Notes under the pieces: model-generated | Database searches by the model: none | The model's input: the letters and a program-made list of their open reading frames with translations, nothing else | What the model was told of the DNA's origin: nothing | Part shown: in pieces, positions 56,859 to 64,000 of the stretch | Position numbering within the stretch: the stretch's first letter is position 1 | How the letters are laid out: each line of letters begins with the position of its first letter | DNA from: Bacteroidota bacterium | Lineage (GTDB): Bacteria; Bacteroidota; Bacteroidia; B-17B0; Aurantibacillaceae | Direction: 5' to 3' | DNA length: 64,000 bases | Assembly (NCBI GenBank): GCA_030692515.1 | Contig: JAUXZS010000020.1 | Location: 186,001-250,000 of the forward strand | Made by a program: the position numbers and the translations under genes

Positions 56859-59027
56859 ATGAGCGATACACAAAATACCGAGCCAACTCCTAACGACACT
56901 AACAATAAATCTAACTCGCCGGAGGAAGAAAGAAAGAAGCAATTTGAGCGCATGAAAGAAAAATTCAGTCGCCCCGGCTCTAACTTTGGAGGCGGTAAGG
57001 GTGGTAACGGTGGAAACAATTTTTATTGGATTTACGGAATTGTTATTGTTGTTTTACTTTTTATTGTTTTTACAGGATCAGGTTTTAGTCCAAAACTACA
57101 AGAAGTTACGCAAGGTAAATTTTATCAAGATATGCTTGCTAAAGGCGATGTTACCGAAGTAGTTATCGTCAATAAAACAATTGCACGCATCTACATCAAT
57201 CCTGATAGTGCATACAAATGCGATAGATATAAAAACGAAAAAGGAGTTACGCCTTTTCCAGACAAAAAGTTTAAAGGGCCGCACTACTTTATTACTGTTC
57301 CTTCTATAGATAATTTAATGCTGGGAATGGAAAAAGTTCAGAACGAAGCTGGTATTCCTAAAGAAAAACAAGTATTTGCAAGTAGCGTTGAAGAAACCAA
57401 TTGGTTAGCCGACCAATTATGGTTATTACCACTTTTAATAATGGTTGTTATTTGGATTGTGATGATGCGCCGTATGGGCGGTGGTGGTGCTGGCGGTGGC
57501 CCAGGACAAATATTTAATATTGGAAAATCGAAAGCAACTTTATTTGATAAAGACTCTAATGTAAACACAACTTTTAATGATGTTGCAGGATTAGATGGTG
57601 CTAAAATGGAAGTTATGGAGATTGTAGATTTCCTTAAAAATCCAAAAAAATATACCGACTTAGGAGCAAAAATTCCTAAAGGTGCCTTATTAGTTGGTCC
57701 TCCGGGTACTGGTAAAACCTTATTAGCAAAGGCTGTAGCCGGCGAAGCAAAAGTTCCTTTCTTTTCTTTAAGCGGATCGGATTTTGTGGAAATGTTTGTT
57801 GGAGTTGGGGCATCGCGTGTGCGTGACTTATTTAAACAGGCAAAAGAAAAAGCGCCTTGCATTATTTTTATTGATGAGATTGATGCAATTGGCAGAGCAC
57901 GCGGTAAAAACGCAGCTGCTGGTGGAAACGATGAACGTGAAAATACATTAAATCAGTTATTAACTGAGATGGATGGTTTTGGAACTAATAGCGGTGTAAT
58001 TATTTTAGCAGCTACCAATCGTGCTGATATTTTAGATAGAGCCTTAATGCGTGCCGGACGTTTTGATAGACAGATTTATGTTGATATGCCGGATTTAAAT
58101 GAACGTAAAGAAATTTTTGCGGTGCATTTAAAGAAAATTAAAATTGACGAAAGTGTACAAATAGATTTTTTAGCAAAACAAACTCCAGGTTTTAGTGGAG
58201 CAGATATTGCGAACATTTGTAACGAAGCGGCTTTAATTGCAGCGCGTTCAAACAAAAAAATGGTTCAGAAACAAGATTTCTTAGATGCTGTTGATAGAAT
58301 TATTGCAGGTTTAGAAAAGAAGAATAAAATTATCACTCCACAAGAAAAACGTGTTATCGCTTTTCACGAAGCAGGACACGCAACAGTAAGTTGGATGTTA
58401 GAACATGCACATCCTTTAGTAAAAGTGACTATTGTGCCACGTGGCCGCTCATTAGGCGCTGCTTGGTATTTACCAGAGGAAAGACAAATAACTACTACAG
58501 AACAAATAATGGATGAGATGTGCGCTGCCTTGGGTGGACGTGCGGCTGAAGAAGTTATTTTTGGTAAAATTAGTACTGGTGCTTTAAGCGATTTAGAAAA
58601 AATAACAAAACAAGCTTATGCCTGTATAGTTTATTATGGCTTAAACGAAAAAATAGGTAACATAAGCTATTACGATAGTTCAGGGCAAGGTGATTATGCT
58701 TTTAGCAAACCTTATAGCGAGCAAACTGCCAAAACCATTGATGAGGAAGTTAAAAAAATGATTGATGTTGCTTATGCAAAAACAAAACAAATTTTAATAA
58801 GCAATAAAGATAAACTAACTATGCTTGCTCAAAAATTATTAGATAAAGAAGTTATTTTTAAAGAAGACTTAGAAGAAATTTTTGGTAAACGTCCTTTTGA
58901 TAAACCAGAAGAAGTTGTAGTTCCTAAAATTGAAACTAAAGTTACTGCAACTGATACAAGCTCTGCGGATACAACTACTACAGATGCTGGTACAACAAAT
59001 ACTCCACCGAGTATTGATAAAATATAA
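56859..59027 (+). CDS. ftsH: ATP-dependent zinc metalloprotease FtsH
   Basis: 722 residues. Acidic/basic cytoplasmic start, TM1 at about 57-73, a periplasmic domain, TM2 at about 193-208, then the AAA+ module with Walker A GPPGTGKT (near 281), Walker [12 protein letters not shown] (near 337) and SRH ([17 protein letters not shown] near 389-405); the zinc site is AFHEAGHAT near 506-514 with the later Asp ligand. It degrades membrane and short-lived cytoplasmic proteins. The tail is Thr/Asp-rich ([16 protein letters not shown]), a usual Bacteroidota feature. Confidence 0.97.
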   Translation: MSDTQNTEPTPNDTNNKSNSPEEERKKQFERMKEKFSRPGSNFGGGKGGNGGNNFYWIYGIVIVVLLFIVFTGSGFSPKLQEVTQGKFYQDMLAKGDVTEVVIVNKTIARIYINPDSAYKCDRYKNEKGVTPFPDKKFKGPHYFITVPSIDNLMLGMEKVQNEAGIPKEKQVFASSVEETNWLADQLWLLPLLIMVVIWIVMMRRMGGGGAGGGPGQIFNIGKSKATLFDKDSNVNTTFNDVAGLDGAKMEVMEIVDFLKNPKKYTDLGAKIPKGALLVGPPGTGKTLLAKAVAGEAKVPFFSLSGSDFVEMFVGVGASRVRDLFKQAKEKAPCIIFIDEIDAIGRARGKNAAAGGNDERENTLNQLLTEMDGFGTNSGVIILAATNRADILDRALMRAGRFDRQIYVDMPDLNERKEIFAVHLKKIKIDESVQIDFLAKQTPGFSGADIANICNEAALIAARSNKKMVQKQDFLDAVDRIIAGLEKKNKIITPQEKRVIAFHEAGHATVSWMLEHAHPLVKVTIVPRGRSLGAAWYLPEERQITTTEQIMDEMCAALGGRAAEEVIFGKISTGALSDLEKITKQAYACIVYYGLNEKIGNISYYDSSGQGDYAFSKPYSEQTAKTIDEEVKKMIDVAYAKTKQILISNKDKLTMLAQKLLDKEVIFKEDLEEIFGKRPFDKPEEVVVPKIETKVTATDTSSADTTTTDAGTTNTPPSIDKI

Positions 59028-59104
59028 TTAATCAAATAGTTTCTTTTAAATTTATATAAACGAAACCGCTTAATAAGTACAAAAAAATAGTAGTTATTAA
59101 ATAA

Positions 59105-60619
59105 ATGATTCGTTATAATAAAATATTTTTTTTAGTTTGCCTTTTGCCTTTATTGTGCAAAGGGCAAACTTATTTTAATAATTATTATAAAACGGGCTAT
59201 AATAATACATTTAGCACACATGTCTTTAATAACGTTGTAGATTCAAGTTTTACGGTATTTAATTATGCAACGGATTCAGTTACTGGTTATCAGGGATTAT
59301 ATTCTACTAACATTAGCAAAACAGGTACCCTTAACTTTAAAAAAGTTCTTACCTACCCAAATTACGATTATTATTCTTATTTAAACGGTTTAAAACAATT
59401 TATACCTGCCACCAATTGCAGCTATATTGGAGCATCGGTAACATATACATCTAGTCTTACAACAATCTTGCTTACGAAAATAAATAAAGTAACGCTCGAT
59501 ACTATTAAAACCTCCTTTTATTACGATGGCGTATATGGCTACTATATGAACAACTTAATTAAATTTAACGATAATAAATATTATTTAATAGGTAACAAAA
59601 GTCATACTTCTGGCCAGTGGCCATGTGTATTTCAGTTAGATAGTAATTTAAATATTATTAGCACCTTTACTATTAGCAACTCGATTAATCTAACTACAAC
59701 TAATGTAGTTTTGAATCCAATTTCAAAGAAACTTGTGTTTGGCGGAACTGTTCTATATTCAAGTACTCAACAAAACGTAGGTTTTATTGAGTCTGATACT
59801 TTAGGTACAGTGTCAACTTCTACTGTCATTGCGTTTAGTGGTGTTCAGGGAATGGCACAGCTGAAATACAGTTTATTTGATAATTGCTATGTTTTTAATG
59901 GTGGTATAAAAACTAGTCAATATGGCCCTAATAATATGTATAAATTAAATATAACTAAACTCAGTTCAAGCCTAAATGTATTGTGGAGTAAAAAATATGC
60001 GTCAGCAGCAATTTCAAATAACTTTAACGGTATGATTATTAATTTAGACGGGAGCGTTGTGAGTTGTGGGAGATATAGTGATAGCACCGCCTTACCACTT
60101 GTAAATTATGATAATAAAGGAGTTATTTTGAAAACTAAACCTAATGGCGATAGTTTGTGGATGCGCCAATATAATAATTACATTACGGGCAGCTCACCCG
60201 TAAGTTATAACGAAACTTTTTTTGGCGTTGAAAAAACCTTGGATGGCGGTTATATTTTGTGCGGTAATGTAATGAATCAACCACAGGCGAAAGCTTGGCT
60301 AGTTAAAACAGATAGCTTAGGTTGTATTTCTATAGGTTGTGGGAATATAATTACAAGTATGGACGAAAAGGTTAGGGAAGGTAACATTACACTTTTCCCA
60401 AATCCAGCAAATGATGTTTTAAACATTAATTCTGAATTACAGTTTTCTAATGCTGAAGTTATTAATAGTCTTGGCCAATTAGTATTAAGCAAAGAAATGA
60501 TATTAAAAGACCAAAAAGCTATTATCAACATTAAAGATCTGCCTAACGGCGTTTATTTGCTTTACCTAAAAAACAACAATTCGAAAACCGTTAGTAAACG
60601 TTTTGTTGTTTCAAGATAG
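59105..60619 (+). CDS. Secreted protein with type IX C-terminal sorting domain (third)
   Basis: 504 residues. Signal peptide (MIRYNKIFFLVCLLPLLCKG, then QTYF). The body is a set of beta-blade-like repeats (NLIKFNDNKYYLIGNK, VSCGRYSD, VEKTLDGGYILCGNVM) as seen in secreted propeller-like proteins of Bacteroidota. The last ~75 residues are the sorting domain: ITLFPNPANDVLNIN near 430-444, EVINSLGQLVLSKE near 452-465 and IKDLPNGVYLLYLKN near 478-492, ending KRFVVSR. It starts 77 bp after ftsH and is followed 9 bp on by a fourth sorted protein. Confidence 0.9.
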   Translation: MIRYNKIFFLVCLLPLLCKGQTYFNNYYKTGYNNTFSTHVFNNVVDSSFTVFNYATDSVTGYQGLYSTNISKTGTLNFKKVLTYPNYDYYSYLNGLKQFIPATNCSYIGASVTYTSSLTTILLTKINKVTLDTIKTSFYYDGVYGYYMNNLIKFNDNKYYLIGNKSHTSGQWPCVFQLDSNLNIISTFTISNSINLTTTNVVLNPISKKLVFGGTVLYSSTQQNVGFIESDTLGTVSTSTVIAFSGVQGMAQLKYSLFDNCYVFNGGIKTSQYGPNNMYKLNITKLSSSLNVLWSKKYASAAISNNFNGMIINLDGSVVSCGRYSDSTALPLVNYDNKGVILKTKPNGDSLWMRQYNNYITGSSPVSYNETFFGVEKTLDGGYILCGNVMNQPQAKAWLVKTDSLGCISIGCGNIITSMDEKVREGNITLFPNPANDVLNINSELQFSNAEVINSLGQLVLSKEMILKDQKAIINIKDLPNGVYLLYLKNNNSKTVSKRFVVSR

Positions 60620-60628
60620 AACATTAAA

Positions 60629-61675
60629 ATGAAACATTTTTCCATATTTATACTTCTCGCTATTTTCTTTTGTAAAAACACAAATGCACAAAAGTATCAG
60701 CCTTATGATACCAATATGGTTTGGAAGGTTTTTCAAACCGGCAGCGCAACAGCTTTTAACAACCAATGTAACAGAACCGACGCCTATAACTATTATGTAA
60801 GAAATTATATAATAAATAATGGTAGACTATGGCATAAGGTGTATGCAAATATAATCCAAGGCAATTTTATTCATCAATCATTTGGCGGTAATTGCGATCC
60901 ATCTATCATACCTGTAAATTCCACAGTGTTTATTGGTATGTTCTCTAATGACACCTTAAACAAAAAAGTATATTTTGTTCCTACCTGGAGCTTAGTTCCC
61001 AATTTTACACCAACAGATGCTAATTTAATATTTGATTCAAATAAAACTATTGGTGATATTATGTCTGTTTATTCTGGTGGTGATCCATCAACAACTATTG
61101 GATTAAATTATCAAATAACGCTTATTGATTCTGTTTTATTGGGAACAAAATACCATAAACGTTTTACCGGAACCACTACCTTTTGGCAAAACTACAGCCC
61201 TACAAATGCTTATTTTATTGAAGGTGTGGGTGCTAGTGGCGGTGTGTTTAATAGCTATTTTAATATTTTTAGTTACAAGTCTTCAAAAGTAGGTTGCTTT
61301 TCTAATGATAACTATACAAAATATTATGCTGGACAATATAACTGGAGTATGTCACTAGGAAATTTTCAGTTAGCTTTAAGAGATACCAATACATGTTTCA
61401 CCTCTTTGTTGTCTGGATTTACTAAAAATAATTTGACAGACAATACACTGAGCATTTACCCGAATCCAACAAGTGGAGTTATTAATTTTGAGCAGACAAC
61501 TATTGTGTCTTCAGAAAATTATCTTGTAAGAATAATTGATCTTCTTGGTCAAAATGTTATGGAAGAAAAATTTGAAAGTACAATTAATATAAGCAATCTG
61601 AAAAATGGTATTTACTTTTTGCAATTATTTGATAAAGAAAAATTAATTGCAATTGAGAAAATTATTAAAGAATAA
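60629..61675 (+). CDS. Secreted protein with type IX C-terminal sorting domain (fourth)
   Basis: 348 residues. Signal peptide (MKHFSIFILLAIFFCKNTNA, then QKYQ). Mature part has a beta-rich region with cysteines (NQCNRTDAYNYY, GGNCDPS) and the loosely related architecture of the protein at 32403 (..YYVRNYIINNGRLWHKVY.., ..SNDTLNKKVYFVP..). The sorting domain is LSIYPNPTSGVINFEQ near 272-287, VRIIDLLGQNVMEEKF near 296-311 and NISNLKNGIYFLQLFDKEK near 317-335. It is 9 bp downstream of another sorted protein and likely co-transcribed. Confidence 0.88.
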   Translation: MKHFSIFILLAIFFCKNTNAQKYQPYDTNMVWKVFQTGSATAFNNQCNRTDAYNYYVRNYIINNGRLWHKVYANIIQGNFIHQSFGGNCDPSIIPVNSTVFIGMFSNDTLNKKVYFVPTWSLVPNFTPTDANLIFDSNKTIGDIMSVYSGGDPSTTIGLNYQITLIDSVLLGTKYHKRFTGTTTFWQNYSPTNAYFIEGVGASGGVFNSYFNIFSYKSSKVGCFSNDNYTKYYAGQYNWSMSLGNFQLALRDTNTCFTSLLSGFTKNNLTDNTLSIYPNPTSGVINFEQTTIVSSENYLVRIIDLLGQNVMEEKFESTINISNLKNGIYFLQLFDKEKLIAIEKIIKE

Positions 61676-61747
61676 AACCTAAATAAAAAATGTACTACGC
61701 TCAAAATAAAAAGTGAACCGAATATTTCGTTTTTTTTGTTTAAGAAA

Positions 61748-64000
61748 TTAAACTCTAATGCCTATTACGCAAACATCATCAATTTGTTCTAATTCACCTT
61801 TCCAATTGTCAAAGGTGTTTTCTAAAATGCTGTGCTGTTCTTTTAAAGGAAGTTGGTTGTTCTCTAACAGCAAAGCATTTAGAGTTTTGTATTTAAACTT
61901 TTTACCTTTTGGTCCGCCAAATTGATCGGCGTAACCATCGGTATAAAAATATAGCATATCGCCTTTTTTAAAATCTATAATTTGTAATGTAAATGAATCC
62001 GTTTTAATCCCTTTACCAATAGGCATTTTATCTGCTTTGCATTCAATAATAGCATTCTCACGCACAACAACAGGTGAATTATGCGCCGAAGCATAAGTGA
62101 TGGTATTATTGATTTTATCAAAACAAATAACTGTTCCATCCATACCATCTTGCCCACCTTCATGAGACAAATTTTTGATTAAACGTTTTCTAACATAGTT
62201 TAATATTTCATGCGGCTCTTCAATTTTCTTTTCATTAATAGCTTCGTTAATAAAAGAAATATTTAAAATGCTCATAAAGGCACCTGGCACACCATGACCA
62301 GTGCTATCGCAAACAGCTAAATAAAATTTCTCGCTAATGATTTTATCTTCTTCTTTCTCTACTTTACGTGTTGCCCAATAAAAATCGCCAGACACAATTG
62401 ATTGTGGTTTAAACAATACAAAAAAATCATTCAGGTTTTTAGCTAAATAATCATTGCTAGGCAAAATTGTTTTTTGAATTCTTCTAGCATAATGAATAGA
62501 ATCAACAATCTCTTTTTGTTTTTCTTCAATTACATCTTTTTGCTTACTAACCTCTGCCGTGCGCGCTATGACTTTATCTTCAAGGTTATGATTAATGTCC
62601 TGAAGGTCATGTATTAGTTTACTGATGGAAGCTTGCATTTTTTTAAAGCTATTAGCCAAAACTCCAATTTCATCCTTGCTACCAGTTTTAATTTCAACAT
62701 CTAAATTTCCATCGGCTAATTCTAGAGCCTCTGTTGTTAATTCGTTTAAGGGTTTTGTAATGGCCCGAGACATAAAAAAAGAAACTCCAAAAACAATTAC
62801 TAACAAACATAAAAATCCAACAATAATATTGTTTCGTAAATAAGTTACTTGTTCAAAAGCTTCTTCTTCATCAATCTCGCTCATTAACACCCAATGCATA
62901 TCATTTATCTTTAAAGGCTTATAGGCCGAAAGTACAGAAACACCGCGGTAATCAGGAAATATTTTAGTGTCACTTATTCCACTTAAAGCTTCTTTTGTAC
63001 CTAATGTTTTTACGGTTTGAAGTCCGATTGAACTATTATAATTTCGGATTTTTTCAATTGTTTTTTCATCTTCTTTAATATCCTTCAGCATTGCAAAATA
63101 GTTACTGCTATCTTCTAATAAAAAACGAGATTGATTACGAAGTGTATAATCGTCTCCAACAATATAAGTTTCGCCAGTATTTCCTAAACCAACATTTTTC
63201 CAATTTTTTCTATTGGTCATAATATTGTTTATTTTATCAATTGGCATTTGAAAGGCAAGGACACCAATTTCTTTATCGCCATCAAAAATAGTACAAGCAA
63301 TAAAAGAAGAATGTGCATTATAAGAGGGATGATATGGCGCAAAATCTACAATTTGCACGAAATTTTTCTTTTTATTTTTAGTTACAGAATTAAAAGCAGA
63401 AGCCAGATTGGTATTTTTAAATGGGCCGTCAATTAATGATGTAGCAAAATCTACTTCTTTGTAAACGGTATAAACAATATTTCCTGTTTCCGTATCTATT
63501 AAAAAAATATCATAAAAGCCAAACTTCTCGGCGAAATTTTTAAATACAGAATGATATTTTGCGTGAGCTAAAGTGTAAGAACTATTATCATTAGCGCTAA
63601 CTAACTTGTCTTTTTCTCCAATTTTATTTGGATTACTTACGTAATACAAATCGGTTAAAATTACGCTCTTTTTATTATGAGAGACTTCATCGTCAAGACT
63701 TGCTTTTTGCGAAATATTTTTATTAAGCAATGGTAAAAACTCCGCGGTTACATAATCATCACCCTTTTTCTTGATTTTAGAGTATTCTTCTTCAGTATAG
63801 TTTAAATCAGTATCAATTTTATTAAAACCATTTTCTAATTCTTTCATTGCCTCAATAACCATGGGGTTTTCGGCGGTAGTAATAATTTGGTCGTTTATTA
63901 TTTGGAAATAATCTTCAATTTGGCGAGCCTTTAATTCTCTAAATGCAGTTAACTTATCAAACGATTGTTTTTGCAAGGCATGTTTAGCTCTAAAATAACT
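61748..64000 (-). CDS. Sensor SpoIIE-type phosphatase with dCache and HAMP (N-terminus outside the window)
   Basis: The frame stays open to the window edge, so the start is missing (750 codons visible). Visible order: start of a periplasmic Cache-type sensor (SFDKLTAFRELKARQIEDYF, a sequence shared with chemoreceptors, and a long ligand-binding region to about 380 with ..FLLEDSSNYFAMLKDIKEDE..), transmembrane helix near 385-405 (NIIVGFLCLLVIVFGVSFFMS), HAMP (RAITKPLNELTTEALELADGNLDVEI), coiled coil (ARTAEVSKQKDVIEEKQKEIVDSIHYARRIQ), and SpoIIE phosphatase with VSGDFYWA, VCDSTGHGVPGAFMSIL, ASAHNSPVVV and FYTDGYADQFGG. It should couple an extracellular ligand to dephosphorylation of a target in the cytoplasm. 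Confidence 0.9.
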   Translation of the reverse strand, partial: SYFRAKHALQKQSFDKLTAFRELKARQIEDYFQIINDQIITTAENPMVIEAMKELENGFNKIDTDLNYTEEEYSKIKKKGDDYVTAEFLPLLNKNISQKASLDDEVSHNKKSVILTDLYYVSNPNKIGEKDKLVSANDNSSYTLAHAKYHSVFKNFAEKFGFYDIFLIDTETGNIVYTVYKEVDFATSLIDGPFKNTNLASAFNSVTKNKKKNFVQIVDFAPYHPSYNAHSSFIACTIFDGDKEIGVLAFQMPIDKINNIMTNRKNWKNVGLGNTGETYIVGDDYTLRNQSRFLLEDSSNYFAMLKDIKEDEKTIEKIRNYNSSIGLQTVKTLGTKEALSGISDTKIFPDYRGVSVLSAYKPLKINDMHWVLMSEIDEEEAFEQVTYLRNNIIVGFLCLLVIVFGVSFFMSRAITKPLNELTTEALELADGNLDVEIKTGSKDEIGVLANSFKKMQASISKLIHDLQDINHNLEDKVIARTAEVSKQKDVIEEKQKEIVDSIHYARRIQKTILPSNDYLAKNLNDFFVLFKPQSIVSGDFYWATRKVEKEEDKIISEKFYLAVCDSTGHGVPGAFMSILNISFINEAINEKKIEEPHEILNYVRKRLIKNLSHEGGQDGMDGTVICFDKINNTITYASAHNSPVVVRENAIIECKADKMPIGKGIKTDSFTLQIIDFKKGDMLYFYTDGYADQFGGPKGKKFKYKTLNALLLENNQLPLKEQHSILENTFDNWKGELEQIDDVCVIGIRV

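Noticed and set aside
57338-57862. 174-codon minus-strand frame inside ftsH
   Set aside because: It is the complement of the AAA+ core, whose conserved codons keep the opposite strand open.

Overview
The window is an AT-rich chromosomal segment of a Bacteroidota bacterium (Flavobacteriia/Cytophagia/Chitinophagia grade; I cannot place it further). The evidence is a GldM type IX secretion subunit, four proteins with type IX C-terminal sorting domains, a GLPGLI-family protein, an MbnP-like lipoprotein, FkbM methyltransferases and promoter-like TAnnTTTG boxes close to start codons. Most of it is ordinary housekeeping and envelope gene content in short operons. I see no tRNA, rRNA, CRISPR array, transposase or phage gene.

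Layout. 1-5.4 kb: the start of xerD, aroQ, a YciO-type protein, a large outer-membrane beta-barrel and a GLPGLI protein. 5.5-11.9 kb: a complete RND efflux operon (small membrane protein, adaptor, pump, outer-membrane channel) closed by a clear terminator. 12-18.2 kb: pepD, then a small island with an AAA ATPase/nuclease-like gene lying between a decayed 3' fragment of an arginase-family gene and the intact gene, then an orphan gldM. 18.4-22.3 kb: a five-gene minus-strand operon (pseudouridine synthase, thioredoxin-like, MbnP-like, yidD, FAH family). 22.3-26.2 kb: lhgO-dapA-phosphoribosyltransferase-SpoIIE phosphatase. 26.2-32.2 kb: a surface polysaccharide cluster (Wzy/WaaL-like, two Wzz-like, flippase, glycosyltransferase). 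32.4-37.1 kb: a secreted protein, waaA (Kdo transferase), envelope proteins and a LolD/MacB-type ATPase. 37.2-39.1 kb: pseudouridine synthase, then yceI-marR with a large palindromic operator. 39.1-43.9 kb: glycosyltransferases and methyltransferases. 44.4-51.3 kb: ruvX, pfkA, a TIR-like protein, a RelE/ParE toxin-antitoxin pair between two copies of a hairpin repeat, a YiiX-like hydrolase and an fbp operon. 51.4-64 kb: small conserved genes, an epimerase, birA-rsfS-ftsH, sorted secreted proteins and a truncated sensor phosphatase.

The strongest leads for something undescribed are: (1) the ATPase cassette at 13.84-15.4 kb, whose flanks look like insertion at a gene 3' end with restoration of that gene, and whose promoter carries four copies of a 10-bp motif spaced exactly 28 bp apart in alternating orientation; (2) a TIR-like (PF10137-type) protein with an unrecognised N-terminal domain beside a toxin-antitoxin pair bracketed by 57-bp hairpin repeats; (3) a 200-bp intergenic element at 44.04-44.24 kb built of nested perfect inverted repeats; (4) a ribosome-silencing factor with a histone H1-like tail of about 105 residues. 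Family assignments are from recognised motifs only; no database search was run.
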